A program made the position numbers and the translations under genes. From NCBI RefSeq assembly GCF_022376445.1, contig NW_025955304.1, positions 1 through 42,285 of the forward strand: a stretch of DNA of 42,285 nucleotides, read 5' to 3'. Under the pieces are notes generated by a model. It worked only from the letters and a program-made list of their open reading frames with translations. It was not told where the DNA came from and ran no database searches. Source of the DNA: Fomitopsis serialis (Eukaryota; Basidiomycota; Agaricomycetes; Polyporales; Fomitopsidaceae). Positions 1 through 12,365 of the stretch are shown here, in pieces (the stretch's first letter is position 1; the number at the start of each line of letters is the position of its first letter).

Positions 1-1843
1 GAAGAGCGCGCAGAGCGCAAGAACGATGGTAGCGAAGCGAGACATTATTGTGCAGAATGTCAGAAAGACGATGGATCGAAGGAATGACGTCCGAGGATGC
101 GAAGGGACCGGCAGGTTCAGCTTCGAGGTCGATGGAACGGTGCGAGTGAACTCGTTAGGACACAAGATCGTTGCATGAGGTTTTATACCGAGACAAACGA
201 GGGTACCCGACCGAGTGCGCCTCAAGTCTGAGGGCGACCCCTCGAAATGACCTCGCAGCCACGGACGCTCTAGACTCACCCGTCAAGGGCGTTGTATGTT
301 CATACCTATTCTTCGGCCCAAGGGCTAGAGCCACGCCGACGTTAGCCCAACAGGGGCTCGGAGCGCCTCCAGCCAATCGGCTTGCACGGGGAAGCGGCCC
401 GGGCGCATCCCCCCCCCGCCGCAGTCATTTATGGCAACTGCGAACGAAAGCGGCAGAAACGTTGTTTCCGGAGGTGAACATTTCACGATCATCAAACGGG
501 CAGACTTTACCGTCGCTGGTTGAGTATTGAGTGAGAGCCGTGCGCTCCATAATTCGAGGCCGGCCGGAGTATCGTCGTCATGCATCCGAGCTGTCTTGAG
601 ATCTTGAGATCTTGAGTTCCATGTATTCATGGGCAGTAGAAGTGATGTTATGCCGGGGCGCCGCAGTGGATTTGGCTATACCCTAAATGAACAGAAATTT
701 GCACGGCCTGGATGGGTTGCAGTGACGGTGGTACAGTGATGCGCACTCTTTCGGAATATACCTCCAATTCCGCGCATGACGTCAGGGACCTGAACAAAAT
801 CTCGGAAGGGCTCTCAGCGGGTCAATGCACATGACGTCCTGTTCAGAGTCGCAGAGTCGCACGACGACCAGCGCTGGAGAACATCCAGCAACCAGGTAAT
901 GGATCAACAGGCAACAGCTACATACGCGATAGTATGGCTTAACAACTAAAGGGAGTTGGCTACCCTGGTCAACCTGTCCCGTACGTACGGGCTGCACGAT
1001 GGCGTTCTTCTTGATGATCCTCACCGGAAGAGCCAGCTCGAAGACGAACGCGCGCACGAGGACGAAGAGTAGGCTTTCATCCTGGACGGTTGATTAAGTT
1101 CAGACGCCGGCATTCAGTAGATCAGCGCACGAACTCACTCTGCGAGCGCGAAACGATATCCATGCATGCATGTGGACGCCAAAGAACGTCAACATATTCC
1201 CCAGACGCCGGGATACTTGGATTGCTTCCGGTGGCTTTCCCATCTCGGGCCTGGTCGAGTGCTAGGCTCATCACGACTGGCAGGGAAGTGGAGTTGGGAG
1301 CTCACTTAATCGGCGCGTCATCGCCCCAAAGCTGGACAGTTGATGCCCAGTATGGAGATCGTGTATCCGTACCTTCCGATCCTGTATCGCAGTGAGCTGT
1401 CAGCAGTGTCTCGAGCTCTTGAGCGGCAGAATCGACTGTACTCTATATATTCGTGGACCCGTCCATTCTGGTCGACAGGTTCCTGAGGGCAGTATTCGTC
1501 CTTCGTAGCCGTTCTTCCGGTAGCACGACGGGCGCATGCACACGGGGTCTCGCGCACGACCGCCTCGAGGTATGGAGAGTGTTAAGTTCGTCATGGTAGG
1601 CCTGTCGGTTTCACGTCAAGGGTTCGTCGCGGAGCTCTGTTGACATCTTGCGCCCGAGCGAGCGCCACAAGCACCATGCAGTACCAAAGCTCGTGGTCTC
1701 ATGCCAGCGATGAATCTGGCAGGCGGACAGGAGTCCGTATCCTGTTTTCTCTGCTTTCACCTACGTTGGTACCTTGCGCGTATCGTCAGCGGACAGGTCA
1801 ACCATAAGGGCGATGTACTCACGCGCCAGCACGTCATCGTCAG
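1..1843. other. No gene recognised
   Basis: Short open frames occur on both strands, but none has a recognisable motif, a paralogue elsewhere in the window, or a convincing chain of splice sites. The octamer CTTGAGAT is repeated in tandem near 594-616. The missing N-terminal exons of the downstream Zn-cluster gene could lie here. I looked for the N-terminal YVPPL-type block shared by its two paralogues and did not find it. Confidence 0.5.
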
Positions 1844-4238
1844 AGATCGCGATCCTCCGGGACGTCCGTCTCTGTTGGCCTTGATGAGCAACGTGAGGAG
1901 ATCGCGGCTGCGCAAGGCGTCGCCAGAGGTTCGCCGGCCGACGCCGCTCGCGCACCTCCGTTTCTTCTGGATGAGCTCATCCCGACGCCTGCGCGACCGC
2001 CTGAGCGGCAGCTGTCTCGCGGCCGAAGCTGTCGGGCTGCAGCGATGAACGGCGCGAAAAGCGAAGTCGGGACCAGTCCGGACGAGGAGGAGCTCGATCG
2101 GGACCAGGAGGAGGAGGAGGAGGAGGAGGAGGAGGAGGAGGAGGAGGAACAAGTCTCGGCGAAGGCAAAGGGAGCGTGAGTGCCCCTGCCATTGTTCTGC
2201 ATGACGTGGCTGACACACCGGTATCAGGCAAGCGGGACGCAAAGGCATCCTGAAGTTTGGACACGCCGGACGCTACAGTGGACGCGAAGAAGGCCAAGGC
2301 CATCAAGAAGGACCGGGCGACATTCGTGATGGACTACAATGCCGAGGGTGAGACCCGGAAGAGGGGGGACAGGGAACTGCGGGTGAGTCGCACTGATCAT
2401 AACTTCGTGTGTTCTGACCACTCACCTCGTTGCCAGGACCCACCTTGCACTGCGTGCAAGGGATTCCCCTGCTACATCTCGGTCAGAAGGTGTCAGCATT
2501 CCGGAAGGACGGCAAGCCGAAGAAGAGAAAGGTCGCCGCGTGCGACTTCTGTCATGTGAAGAAGACCAAGTGCGAAGGCATCGATACCGAAGGCACGTTC
2601 AAGCCACAGAAGGCTGGCCGGGGGAGGTCGTCGGCGGGAAGTTCCCGCGCAAGCAGCGTTGCCTCCGAGCGCTCCGAGAGTGTTGCCGACGGGCCCCAAC
2701 CACCAACGGCGATTCGGACACCGAAAGCGAGAACGGCTCGGTCGCGACAACTGGGTCCCGGCGGAGCACCAGACGCAGCAACACCCGTCGCGCCGCCCGA
2801 CCCCGGTCACCAAGCAGCCTCCCAAACGGAAGGGGAGAGCGCCTCCGTCGAAAGGAAAGGGTAAGAAAGACCGTGGCGAGGGATCGTCAAAGGCGGAGAC
2901 CGGCCCTGAGCCCCCACGCAAGCGGGCGAAGACTGCAACGGACCCGCCGCCCGATCCCAGTGACATCAGTACGTCGGCTTTCCCTCCGTTGACCATACGC
3001 ACCACTAAGTTGTAGGGCGTATGTATCCAGTTGGCCCGGGTGGAGTTCGTGGTTCACTCGGCCCGCCTGTGGTGGTCATGCAACGCCCGGCGGAGCTCGC
3101 CGAGAACGCGGAGCTGCGTGTCCGCGAGCTCGAGGGTGACGTCCGACAACTCAATGAACGGGTGGCTGCGTTGGAGGCCATGAACACCTCCCTCCTGGAG
3201 CATCAACGATTGCTCGGTGAGTCGCTCGGCGCATTCTGGCTTCTCGAGCTGACATTTGACTCAGGTCTGGCATTTGTGGGTGAGGGTGACCAGGACGCCT
3301 ACATCGAGGCCCTTCGAGATATGATACAGGCCGCGGGTAATGAGCCGCAGGGGCTGATGAACGATCAGGAAAGGGCATCCGCGTCAGGATCACCCCTACC
3401 GTTCCCCGAGACCGTGCAGCCGGCGCCGCAAATCGACATGGTTGTGGACGAGGGCATGCATGACCGGCCGGCGGGTGGCACGTCAAGCGCTCCTCGCGGC
3501 CCCGCTCCTGGCTTGCAACAGGCGTTGACCCCGGCCACGCCCTCAACGGTGAGCGTGTTCACCGGTTTCCCGATTGTTGGTCGGCAGACTAACATTCCTG
3601 TGTAACAGTCCCCGGCGGGAGATACTTCTGCGCCTCCCGTCCCTGGTCCGAAGGGACAGGCAGCCCCGGACCCACCACCACTTCCCCCTCGCCTTGCCTG
3701 GGACAGTCGTGAGTTCGGGACCGGCGCAGGCGGCATGGGTGCCTTCATCCCGAGGCCCATGTTCAGCCAGGTGCCTCAGCTGCTGGCCGCCGCCGCCAGC
3801 CCACCGCGAGTCCCGCCGGCCCCATCCGCGGCCTCGACCATCCCACCGTTGGAAAACATGTCGGGTGCAACGCACTCTCAGACTGTGGTGTCGCATCCCC
3901 AGCTGCCCACCCCGGCGATGCCCAACACCGACATTCCATCGGTATCCAAGCCCGACGCAGCCGGCCCGGTACAGCAGACAGTCGCGGCCGTGCAATCACC
4001 AACGGCGAGTGTGGCCTCCGCCGTCCCACCGGGATCCAGCGACATCACGAGTGCGCCGTGCCCACCGGCTGAAACACCCCCACCGCTGCCCCTCACTCCC
4101 CGGAGAGGTCGGGTACCGGCTCACCGCACGACTCCCCGCGTTCCGGAGATGCAGAACCGCCGGTGTTGGATGTGCCGAAGACGATCGGTGGAGGGAATGT
4201 CGTGGAATGAGGCATGCCTCGGGTGTGACGTCGTATAG
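1844..4238 (+). CDS. Gene A: Zn-cluster/coiled-coil protein, 5' end uncertain, frameshifted
   Basis: Third, most diverged member of a family also present at 22592-25904 and 26362-28795. In order it shows an acidic run encoded by (GAG)13 and a basic segment. A six-cysteine cluster follows, CTACKGFPC then CDFCHVKKTKC, spaced C-x2-C-x4-C...C-x2-C-x6-C like fungal Zn2Cys6 DNA-binding domains. Next come a Ser/Arg/Pro-rich basic stretch, a leucine-rich coiled coil (about 3066-3216) and a Pro-rich tail ending at 4238. Introns that fit are 2176-2227, 2383-2436, 2969-3015, 3217-3264 and 3549-3608. The cluster halves lie in different frames, and two more frame changes occur near 2695 and 2800, each explained by one missing base. 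The first exon is uncertain; the frame is open from an acceptor ending at 1843. A nuclear DNA-binding role is inferred from the cluster only. Confidence 0.6.
2108..2149 (+). repeat. (GAG)n microsatellite
   Basis: Thirteen GAG codons followed by GAA encode a glutamate run inside gene A. Such a tract is prone to length change. The paralogues have shorter aspartate/glutamate runs at the matching place. Confidence 0.9.
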
Positions 4239-4409
4239 CCCTCCTCGTTGTATTTGTAACATAGATCCCAGTGCTTGTACAATGTATCTCGTTGCCGCAC
4301 AATTCGTTGACAGTTTGGGGGTGCCGGAATGTCCCAATCCTCGGACAGAATGCTTCACAAAACACTTCGCCCCACAGCTTCGCCGAAGCCACGGCCCAGG
4401 AACAGTAGC

Positions 4410-4690
4410 AGACTCTCGGCCCGAGCAACTCACGAACTCTCGGCCCGAGCAAGTCACCGAACTCTCGGCCCGAGTGTTTCACCAAAGTCTCCGAACTCTC
4501 GGCCGAGACTCACTGAACTCTCGCCGAGATCTCACCGAACTCTCTGCCCGAGTGTTTCACCAAAGTCTCGGCCCGAGAATCTCACCGAGCTCTCGGCCCG
4601 AGAATCTCACTGAACTCTCGGCCCGAGGGCTTCACCGAACTCTCGGCCCGAGGGCTTCACATACCTCTCGGCCCGAGACTTCGGTGAGAA
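4410..4690. repeat. Left CTCGGCCCGAG palindrome array
   Basis: About ten copies of CTCGGCCCGAG (arms CTCGG and CCGAG around one C) are spaced roughly 20-30 bases apart, separated by variable text such as TTTCACC and AATCTCAC. A few copies have lost a base or changed one. The array lies between the convergent 3' ends of gene A (4238) and gene D (4822). The same core forms the array at 12366-12602, on the other side of the D-KDZ pair. Confidence 0.85.
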
Positions 4691-4821
4691 TCTCGGGGAG
4701 CGCACTCACACAGGGCTAGCAGGTCAAGACACCGGTGATGCATTATGGGAGGTGGGAATGATAAGGTGGTAGGCACTTTGTTGAAATTGAACGTATACAG
4801 TAGCACGATATCTATGCATAT

Positions 4822-7774
4822 CTAACGCCGGCGAGTGGACGATCTGGTCGCCTTCGTGCTCCTTGCCGACCGCTTTCCCGGCGCCGGCGATGCAGACACG
4901 TTCGGCTTGACCCGTTTTGCCCGGGCACCGATGGCGGATGATTTCTGGGGCTCTCCATCCGCCTTCCGCTTTTTCTGCATGCGGTATGCCATGTCCGACC
5001 ACAGGTCCGCGATCTCGGTGCAATGTTCCCCCAATTCCTCGACAAAGCGGTATGTCAGTTGGGATTTGTGCACGTACTGCGGGATTTCCGCCTCCTCGTC
5101 ACTCCGGTGCTCGGTTTTCTTCTCGACGTCCTTCACAACCATTGCAATGGCCAACGTGACCATGAGGCCGTCTTCCCGGCCCATCTGAGTGTCGGTGAGG
5201 CTTGTGCGGATTCTGGTGAGCCAGGAGCGGAACTGCGTGAGGACAGCCTTGTCCGTATGGATATCCGGAGTGCACCTTGCGCGGCGGTACTTCCAACTCG
5301 CCCAATCCCACTTCGTCTTGGATTGCCATGCTCCGGTCTCCGGCTGGTCGCTGCTCGTCAACACCACGTAGCCCAGGCCTCAAAGGATGCACCCACCAGG
5401 TGGTGTAGATTGTCTACGAGCTTCGTAACGCCGTCGTCCACAGTTAGCTGCCTGATCCACTGCCGCCTTTCGTCCCAAGTCTTGCCGGCGACGGCCGGGC
5501 TATCTTCGTGTGGCTGTGGTCCAGGACGACCGGTGCGTACTGCCGGCACGTCGTTTGTCTTCTTCGGCTTGACTGAAAAATGAAAGTATGTTAGATGTGG
5601 CACATGCGAGACTGACCGTTATTTACCCGGCGTCGGCAGAATGACCACTTCGTTGTCGTCGTCGGCATCGGATTCGGCTGGAGCCTTCCTCTTCCTACTG
5701 GGCCCAGCTTCCGGTTTTGCGTCAGGCTGCGTGGCGCCCTTGTCGGTTGCTGGATCAGTGGTGGTACGATACCTTGGTTTGGGCTTGACGGGCTTCCGGC
5801 TGACAGAGGGCTCGGGGGCAGGCTCCGGCCGGTCGCTGGTGGGCTTGACACCAGGCTTTGCCGGCCGGGCCTTGCTCGGCGCCGGCTTTGAGGTGTGTTG
5901 CCCGCTTCGTCAACAACTTCGCTGCCCGCTGTAACTGCGGCAGGCCCCTTCAGCTTGCCAGATTTACCTGCTGCGCCCGAGCTGTCATTTCCGGATGCCC
6001 GCCGAGTGGGCTCGGGCTTCGAAGGCGCAGTACGTGGTGCGATACCCTTCCCTTTGTCCTTCCGGGGCGGCGGTGCCTCATCGCCATCCGTTGAGTCGGG
6101 GACCACTTCCTTCTTCTTCCCCTTCACTCTGGGTGTAGGGGACGGGGCCGGCGGCGCCTCGTCCTCGTCGGTGCTATCGTCGCCCTTAAACAGATAGCTG
6201 TAGCTCTCCTGCTCATCACTCTCGACCGCGGACTCCTCATCGGAGGTGACGTCGGCCTTCGATTTGCGGCGACGTGGGCGGGACGGTCCGGGCGTGGCCT
6301 GCCGGGCCTGTTGCCTCGGTCGCTTCACGGGAGGTCTACGCTTCTGAACATCCGGCACTACGATCTCCATCTTGGAGTTCTTCCAGGCCTTGAACCGAAA
6401 CACTGGGCCCTGCGGGTGTTCGTCCTGCCTCTCCCGCCAATGCCTCAAGATCGCGTCCAGGTCCCCGGTGCGCATCTTGCTCGGGTCACTTAGAACGCTG
6501 CCGGCGGGGAGGTATTCCGGATCAATGAAGGAGTCCGATGACTCGGAGAGTGATTGCCAGGGCACCTTAGCCGGTAAACGTTCGGTGAATTGAACTGTGG
6601 GTGAAGTGTCAGGCACGCTGATTGTCGCAAAGTCGGTGTGACGCACCATACGTCTTGCGGACGAACGTCCCCAACAATACGCGCTTGAACTTCGTCTTCT
6701 TGAAGCAATCGTGATCCGCTGGAGGCAACAACGGGTACCCGTCTTCGTCCTCGTCCCAGTCCATGTCTTCAATCAGTGCTGCCGGGCCCCGGGCTTCTTC
6801 GACCCCGAATCCATTCGCATCTGGTGACGCTTCATTCAGCTGTCGGACACACTGCGGAATCTTCCCACATACCAAAGGCTTCCTCGACGTATGTCTTCCA
6901 CAGATCATACATGATTCCCGTTTTCCACTCGGGCTGACTCCCGGTGAACTTCGGAACCCTCGGGGCGCCTTCCTCCAGAAACATCTCGTCGTTAAAGTCG
7001 AACCTGCCAATGCGTTCAGGACACCGAAGCAATGTATTACCAGTAATGCACATACTCCAACACACCGGTCTTCCCGTCAGCCATCGGTACCCCGCCGAGC
7101 AAAAACACCCTCATCCCGCATTTCCTCCACATGATCTTCATGAAATCGCGGATCATGTTGGCGCCGTGTTTTTCCAGCTGCTTGCGTTGAAGGTCGGCTG
7201 GCCACACCTGGGTATTCCAATCCTTTGCGACCTGCATGTAGTCGGCCTGGTCCTCCGGCGACAGATTGTCGCAGAGTTCCTTCAGGGCGGTTTGGTAGAT
7301 GCCCGGAATGTCGTGCCGGGTCACTGGCTTCCCTTCCTTCTCCTCCTTCTCCTCCCCTCCCCCTCCTCATCGTCTTCCTCCTCATCCGACCCGTCCTTGC
7401 CCCTCTCCCGACCAATTCTTGTCATGATCTCCCCGAGCTCATCCTCCCGGTCCCGGGCGGCCACCGTCCTCCACGTTATATCCCTGCCGAGCTTGAACAT
7501 CTCCTTCTTGACCTGTTCCTTCGACCCTCGGCGGTTCGAGTACCATTTGCCGACACGCTACCGGACATCATTCCTCACTGACCCATCAAACTGTTGGACT
7601 ACGTACCTTTCGTAACACGGCATCGAACTTGTATTGCTTCCGGGCCTCGAGCCGTTGAATGCTGTTGTCAACAAGCTCTTGGCGGCCCTCGGGATCATCG
7701 GAAGCCTCCTGCCAGGCCTTCAGATTGCTTTCGAGAATGACGAGGTCTGGTGCCTCCCAGGGAACCTTTCCCAT
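4822..7774 (-). CDS. Gene D: KDZ-linked protein of unknown function, frameshifted
   Basis: Paralogue of gene E (33513-36617); both lie head to head with a KDZ transposase. Exon 1 (7774-7607) encodes 56 residues sharing the L-[VL]-I-L-x-S-x-L pattern with E. After an intron comes WYSNRRGSK followed by a basic/acidic run. E has WFYNAAPVK here, recalling the WFxNxR of homeodomain recognition helices. A helical block around 7037-7324 aligns with E (shared W/H..K/CGMRVF). Next come a D/E-rich stretch and a long Ser/Pro/Lys-rich disordered region (about 5640-6600). A C-terminal helical segment ends in a basic tail. Single missing bases must be assumed near 7320, 6655 and 5375 to join the frames, with further frame uncertainty near 6890 and 5605. 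No enzyme motif is visible. A DNA-binding or transposition-accessory role is inference. Confidence 0.6.
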
Positions 7775-8672
7775 GGCGAGCGTGGCTGACGGAGTGAGGA
7801 TGCAGGGTGAGCAGGCTGTAATGTGTCGACGAATGTAGTCGTAACAAGGGGTGGGTATATTCGGCGCTACGGAGACAGTGATCCCGAAGGCCTGTTCGTG
7901 ACAATCAGTCGACTGTGACCTTGCACGGATGTACCCGACCGCAACAACTGTGTTGGGCTAAGCATTACATGATGCACAATTTGTTCTGTACATTTCACCC
8001 TTTAGCCGCATCCGGCCGCCCTGATGGGAAGAATTCCGGCCGGCTCGTCACAAAAGGACGGAAAGACAATTGGTTTTGTCAAAAAAGTGTGACTCCGTTG
8101 CCCTCGCTCTCGAGGATCCCGTGCAATCCAGATTCTACATCACTCGGGCACAGGTCGAGGACTCCGGTTACCCCGTTTCAACGAGGTCCATCACCGGCCG
8201 CACCGACTAGGCGATCGCTGAATCTCAATCTCAGGGGTCAATCTGATGTTTCGGCCCAAATGCAACCCATAATTTTCTTCTAGCACCTCGTCTGCCCGGA
8301 TGAAACCCATTGCACCCGACACGTGACCCGGCAGGCCGGCCGGACCGGTGTGATCGATACCTTGCCGGCCGCATCATTGTATATGCAAATGGGGAGCAAC
8401 CGCCGGGCCCATTACGCGGCCGCTTCTCATGAGAACCATGAATTTCATCGGAAATAGCTGTCTGATTTGGGCGGCAACGATCGGTTTGCGACTCAGATCG
8501 GTTTCTCTGGGCCCGGCCCCACTGTCTTCGGTGCACGTGCGGCCGGCCCGCTCCAAAGTGGGGGTAGGTGACTATGGCAGGGAAGACGCAAACTGTGTGT
8601 TGACCGACGGCGAGACCACGCTGCACGTATTCCTTGTTCAACTGGCGGTGGGGTGATTGCGCCCCTCAAACG
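7775..8672. promoter_or_regulatory. Divergent intergenic region between gene D and KDZ copy 1
   Basis: This 0.9-kb region should hold the promoters of both genes. I see no coding exon. Between about 8005 and 8560 the string CCGGCCG recurs at least six times (near 8010, 8038, 8192, 8335, 8368 and 8542). It resembles the core of the arrays at 16293-18610 and 40570-41215. No clear TATA box can be assigned. Confidence 0.45.
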
Positions 8673-11600
8673 ATGGGTCGACTGCGGCCAATAGCAACCT
8701 CGCCCGGAGTGGTTGAGCTCACACTCAAGAAACGAACTACAGCAAGGGGTGTGCGGTCACGACTTGTCGAGATACAGAACAGCGGGTTACAGACTCCACC
8801 GGCTACACCCCGTCGAACAGCTCGGTCAGCGACGAGACAGTTAAGCTGGACACCACCAACCGATGATGTTGCCAACACAACATTCTGTGATTTCAGTTCA
8901 GTTCGTCAGACTGCCCCACAGGTGCACAGAATTCCCAAGTGTTGTTGTGGACCGAGCCTTACCCACACCATCAGACCCAACCTGCGATGCTGAGAGAATG
9001 GATCCCCCTCCAGCACAACTACCTCCGATCCCTGTACGCCCACTACACACCCCCGCCGCTCAACGCGGAGGGCAGCTACATGTGCGCCGGGTGCAACAAT
9101 GGTGGCGGTGTGTGGAAGTGCATGTCCTGCATCGGATATCCGATCTTCTGCCCGACGTGCTGTCTCGCCGAGCACCGGCGAACACCATTCCACCGGGTTG
9201 AGCAGTGGAATGTTGGGGGATACTGGGAACCTGCATGGCTCCGTCAGGTTGGAGTATCAATCAACCTCGGGCACCGAGGAGGGGAGTGCTCCCAGCCGGC
9301 GGCTGTCTTGGACGATGACGAGGACGGAGAAGCCAATAGGCCGGCCAATGCTGCCGGCGACGACGAAGCCGAGATACCTGCAGACCCTCTGCATCACGCC
9401 GACTCGCCACCACGGCCTCCACCAGCCATGATGACTATTGTTGACACGTCCGGGGTGCACTTCCTCCCGGTGACGCCGTGCGGATGTCCCTGGGCCGGTG
9501 ACCACACGTCGCAGTTGCTTGATGCCGGGCTGTATCCGGCGAGTCAGCGGAAGGCTCGCACGTGCTTCACCTTTGCGGTCTTAGACGCGTTTCTTCTGGA
9601 CAATTTGGAGTGCAAGACTACGGCTATGAACTTCTACCAGCGGATACGCCGGGCGACAAACCCGGCTTTTCCTCATGAGGTACCCGTGAGTCAGTTGCCG
9701 GAACGCCTGCTTGCCCAGATGATCACCATTGCACAGGATCGATATCTCGAGTTGCTCCGGGTAAGCCGGGAATGGGCGTTGCTGCAGGCGAAGAAACAGT
9801 TCGGGTACGGGCCACAGTGGCGGGGGGCTCCGGGAAACGGTGACCTCGCTCACTTTTGCCCGGCGTGTCCGCAGCCCGGAGTGAACATACCCGCGGACTG
9901 GGAGGTGGATGATAGGAAGTAAGTAGTTACCCTGTTCACCGGTATACGCCAGCTGAACTGTTTTGGAGGTACCTATATGCCCGAGGATATGTCATGGATG
10001 GGAACTTCCACGCCGAGCAAATGAAAATGCGCAAGCCCGAGAACGACGTACCGTTGATGCCGGGGAAAATGTTCATGGTTCATCCCGGCCCATACGAGGA
10101 GCACCTGAAAGTAGCGAAGGACGTGAAGATGGTGAGGGTGGTTACATCGGCCATGAGAACGTCTGGCTAACACGCCCACAGCACTCAAGCTGCAACGACC
10201 ACAAGGCGGTCTCCCAGGCCAACGCCGACCGGCATAAGCTGGCTGTCACCGGGATCGGCGCAACATCTTGTTTGAGGCACGGGTGCTTCCTTCCGCACTC
10301 GGTAGTGAACTATCAGAAGGGTGAACGTCAGATGAACATGGACTACTCCCTTTCCAACGCCCTGGGCTATCGGTCAAGGGGGATTGGGCACGTTTACCTC
10401 TCGTACGACATAATGTGCCAGTACCATGTCCATCTCGACGACCGGTTTGACCAGAATCCCCACCTGGAGATGCCCGGTGGCCTTGTGTTATACAAGTGCA
10501 TCGGGCTCTTTCACATTCATGGTCATAAGGCCGAATGCGAACTCCGGCACTCTCTCACATTCACCGAGGGGCCGGGCAAGCTGACGGCGAGATCATCGAA
10601 ACCCAATGGTCGGGGATCAATCCCGTGTCGGGTAGTACACGCACAATGTCAACATCCCATCGGCAAGAAACACTCGACCGGCACATGAACAACTGGAATT
10701 GGAAGAAAATGATCACTATGGGTAGGCCTCTCACTGATCTTCGGAGAGAACACCGGGCTGACAATTGATAGTGGCATCGCTGAGAAGGAAAATCAAAGCG
10801 AACCGCCCACTGCTGGCGGAGATGAAGGCCGACCTGACCGCGAAGGAGGCCAGTGTCGATGCCGAAGTTCTGGGAGCGTGGAGGAGGGAACTGAGGATAG
10901 TACAACGGAAAAGGCTTCGGGATGTCAAGGTAATGGATAGATACCAAGCCAAGAAACAAATCAGTGGGTCCACTGGCCACCCAGGCTGATTTAGGTTCTG
11001 ATATGATCACAGTGCCATCCCGGCTCGAGCTTCAAATAAAGCTGGCGGAAGAGGAGGGAGAGGGCGAGGATCGCGTCGGGACAGCGGACTGGATCGCAGA
11101 TGGCCTCAAGCTTGAGGAGCAACAGTAAGTGTTCCACACCCATTGTCCGGTGTGTTTCTGACGTAAGTCCAGACTCGGAATCCAGAAGGACGTGAAGAAA
11201 ATGGGGGCCATCGTTACTCGGCCGCAGGAGCTGAAACTGGCGAAACGGAGGAAGACTCTTGAGATCCAAATCCGGCGTTTCCACAGGCGAGCGGCTGCCA
11301 TTCACCGAAGGCATAACTGGGGCATCGCAGAGCAGGATGCAGTGGAAGACGATTCGGGGGATGAATGGGAGGAGGACCGCAACGACGACAGCCCATGGCG
11401 CCTCTTTTCAAGTCTACCACCAGCTCCGTACCCGTCAAAGGCGTCCGAGCATACCAAACTCGGCCTACCGTCCAATTTATCCCGGAATGCACTTGCTGCA
11501 AATGGGTTGCAACGATTGGCGGCACATGAGCTGACCCTGCGCCGTGGACAGGCAAATGATGCGTTGCAGCAGCTGAGGATTCTCATTGGCAAGAAATCAT

Positions 11601-12238
11601 TCGAGTTCCAGACCACCATTCGGCACGGGAGGAGGGAAGGCCACACAAAGCGCACCCGATCCTTCACGAAGTTGGGGAAACTCGACCGAGCTGTGCAGCT
11701 TCAAGCTGCCATTTATCGCCGGGCCCGAGCCGCCATGCAAGTACTTGGCGTCTCGGGAGAAGAGCAGGCAAAGTACAAGCCACTTACAACGGATGATCTC
11801 AACACAGTGACTGCAATCGCCGAGCCTAATAAGCCGGGACAAAGGCATAAATCGTCCTCGTGGATATGGAATGTCGACGTCGGTGGCGACATGCGGAGCG
11901 ATGACGAACTGGGAATCAGTAGGAAACATGCGCGTACAACATTGGAGTCTTTGCTGACATTGAGTACAGTTCACCGGGTACAGTGGTTCCACGCCCGGTC
12001 AAAGGTTGACAGATTGGAGGAGGAAGCTGCGATCTTGCGCCGGGAGCTTGACTCCGTGTGTCGATACTTTGCCAACGAAGCATCCCGGTGGCGGCAGCTG
12101 GCAACGAGAAACACGCAGGCCGAGTACCCCGGGTTCTCACAACACTGCCGGGCACAGGCTGCACTGTTTGATCGGCTGCATCAAGATGCGATGGTGGCAT
12201 GGCGGGATTTGTACATTGAACCGAATGTTATGACATAG
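8673..12238 (+). CDS. KDZ transposase with CxC2 cysteine cluster, copy 1
   Basis: Probable cut-and-paste transposase of the KDZ superfamily, which has an RNase H-like catalytic core. The CxC2-type cluster is at about residue 119 (CAGC, CMSC, CPTCC, then two His). A second cysteine group (FCPACPQPG) precedes the core. Candidate catalytic acidic residues lie in MDGNF, in YDIMCQY and in SHRQETLDRHM. A long helical C-terminal part follows and ends IEPNVMT. In-phase introns are 8922-8974, 9686-9736, 9919-9968, 10132-10181 and 10722-10771, with later ones near 10960-11030, 11127-11174 and 11920-11970. The ATG at 8673 is supported by the paralogue at 36978. One G appears missing near 10568-10573; adding it restores GAGQADGE-type homology with copy 2. 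Otherwise the gene looks whole, close to the usual length of about 1,000 residues. Confidence 0.88.
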
Positions 12239-12365
12239 CTGTACCGACTGTCCATTGATACAGAAAATGTCTCTCCGGGAGAATACCATCATTCCGACGT
12301 CATAGCTCCCAGGGTCCGAGCAATAGGCCCAAGCCATACATCGCGCACAGCTCCTCCGTGAACCC

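Noticed and set aside
171..630. Overlapping open frames on both strands near the left end
   Set aside because: No motif, no paralogue and no splice context. The frames overlap on opposite strands, as expected by chance in GC-rich DNA.
4410..4690. Transcription terminator hairpins at the CTCGGCCCGAG palindromes
   Set aside because: The hairpin arms are only five bases, there is no U-run, and intrinsic terminators of this kind are not used by fungal polymerase II. A binding-site role is more likely.
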